This document shows positions 63,315-64,000 of a DNA stretch of 64,000 nucleotides, piece by piece (within the stretch, counting starts at the first letter, position 1; the number at the start of each line of letters is the position of its first letter). This DNA is from Methylonatrum kenyense. GTDB lineage: Bacteria; Pseudomonadota; Gammaproteobacteria; Nitrococcales; Aquisalimonadaceae. The DNA lies in NCBI RefSeq assembly GCF_023195885.1, contig NZ_JALPKO010000011.1, positions 1 to 64,000 on the forward strand, read 5' to 3'. The notes below the pieces were generated by a model, which was not told where the DNA came from, did no database searches, and saw only the letters and a program-made list of their open reading frames with translations. A program made the translations under genes and the position numbers.

Positions 63315-64000
63315 ACGATCCGCGGCGCCCCCGGACAAGCTTCACCGAATTGCATATCCTGCTGGCCGGTCACACCAATGTCGGCAAGACATCGTTGCTG
63401 CGCACGCTGGGACGGCTATCGGACTTCGGCGAGGTCTCCGCCTCGCCCTCCACCACCCGCCAGATCCAGCCGCTGCCGTTGATCGAGACCGATCAACTTC
63501 GCATCGTCTTTTTCGATTCCCCCGGGCTGGAGCAGACGGAGCCCCTGCTGGAGCAACTGGACGCCGGTCCGGACCGGCGGCATAGCCACAGCCAGCGTCT
63601 GCGCGCCCTGCTCGATGAGCCGGCGCTGCAGCACACCGCGGAGCAGGAACTGCGCGTGCTGCGGCAGGCCCTGGACTGCGATGCCTGCCTGTTCGTCATC
63701 GATGCCCGCGAACCGGTGCTGGAGAAGTACCTGGATGAACTGTTCATCCTGTCGCGCACCGGGCGCCCTCTGCTTCCCCTGCTCAATTTCACGGCAGCGG
63801 CGGATAGTCGTGAACAGGAATGGCGCGACGCGCTGCGCTCCCAGGGTCACGCGGTCACGGTGGCCTTCGACGCAGTGGTTTACAGCTGGGAGTCGGAACG
63901 CAGGCTGTATCGCAGCCTGGCTGCCGTGTTCCCGGCGGCCGAACAGGCACTGGACGAACTTGTCCGGCTGCGCTCCCGGGAGACGGACTGGCGGCTGGAT
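63311..64000 (+). CDS. DUF3482-family GTPase, partial at window end
   Basis: The first 230 codons are present and the gene runs off the window. Walker A is LLAGHTNVGKTSLL, Walker B/G3 is VFFDSPGLEQ, and CLFVIDAREPVLEKYLDEL follows, as in DUF3482 and Era/YihA-like GTPases. G4 reads as PLLNFTAAADS rather than NKxD. It is coupled to the DUF2868 membrane protein by an overlapping start. Confidence 0.88.
   Translation, partial: MNDPRRPRTSFTELHILLAGHTNVGKTSLLRTLGRLSDFGEVSASPSTTRQIQPLPLIETDQLRIVFFDSPGLEQTEPLLEQLDAGPDRRHSHSQRLRALLDEPALQHTAEQELRVLRQALDCDACLFVIDAREPVLEKYLDELFILSRTGRPLLPLLNFTAAADSREQEWRDALRSQGHAVTVAFDAVVYSWESERRLYRSLAAVFPAAEQALDELVRLRSRETDWRLD

Overview
The window is a stretch of GC-rich chromosome, about 65 genes densely packed on both strands, from what looks like a gammaproteobacterium. 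The pointers are a Pho regulon in phoB-phoR-pstSCAB-phoU order, an acetate-type symporter next to DUF4212, CBS/DUF294 and exonuclease genes (an arrangement I recall from Pseudomonas-like genomes), MtgA, a bacterial lipocalin and type IV minor pilins. Two separate Mrp-type Na+/H+ antiporter loci point to a salty or alkaline habitat, for example Ectothiorhodospiraceae or Wenzhouxiangellaceae. That placement is inference. No rRNA, CRISPR, phage or transposase gene was seen.

Layout. 1-4.6 kb: two membrane proteins, a lipoprotein, an SMP-30-like periplasmic propeller, a CPBP protease and a glutathione peroxidase gene cut short by a repeat end. 4.8-11.6 kb: an eight-gene Mrp-like operon in archaeal Mbh-like order, with three NuoL/M/N-type subunits. 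11.7-16.2 kb: lipocalin, mtgA, an NAD(P)-binding protein, a lipase-like protein and a short DUF294 protein. 16.4-22.7 kb: symporter, DUF4212 subunit, cNMP/CBS/DUF294 regulator and a pseudokinase-exonuclease fusion. 23-31.7 kb: small membrane proteins, an outer-membrane barrel, a hydrolase, a YigZ-family protein, a NarX-like two-component pair, an IalB-PCuAC pair and a CDF metal exporter. 31.9-44.4 kb: phoU, pstB, pstA, pstC, pstS, phoR, phoB, an acyltransferase and DUF1631, all on the minus strand, with three Pho boxes. 44.7-52.5 kb: class I aldolase, a canonical mrpABCDEFG operon and nadC. 52.5-57.6 kb: an A/T-richer minor pilin cluster without pilY1, then tRNA-Thr(CGT). 58-64 kb: uppP, an O-antigen ligase-like protein, a divergent galU, a phosphatase-like protein lacking its catalytic cysteine, and a DUF2868/DUF3482 pair that runs off the window.

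Most unusual. (1) A MITE-like dispersed repeat has terminal inverted repeats starting at TAG. In three places that TAG is the stop codon of the neighbouring gene, and one end truncates the peroxidase gene. (2) Two adjacent cell-envelope genes, the LMW-phosphatase-like and GalU-like proteins, have both lost signature residues. (3) The first antiporter locus is Mbh-like in order, with a fused MbhD-MbhE-MrpB subunit and three large subunits. (4) An intrinsic terminator serving the pilin operon lies antisense inside nadC. (5) A second repeat family, an A/T-rich inverted repeat, appears to have been translated into the C-terminal tail of PhoR.
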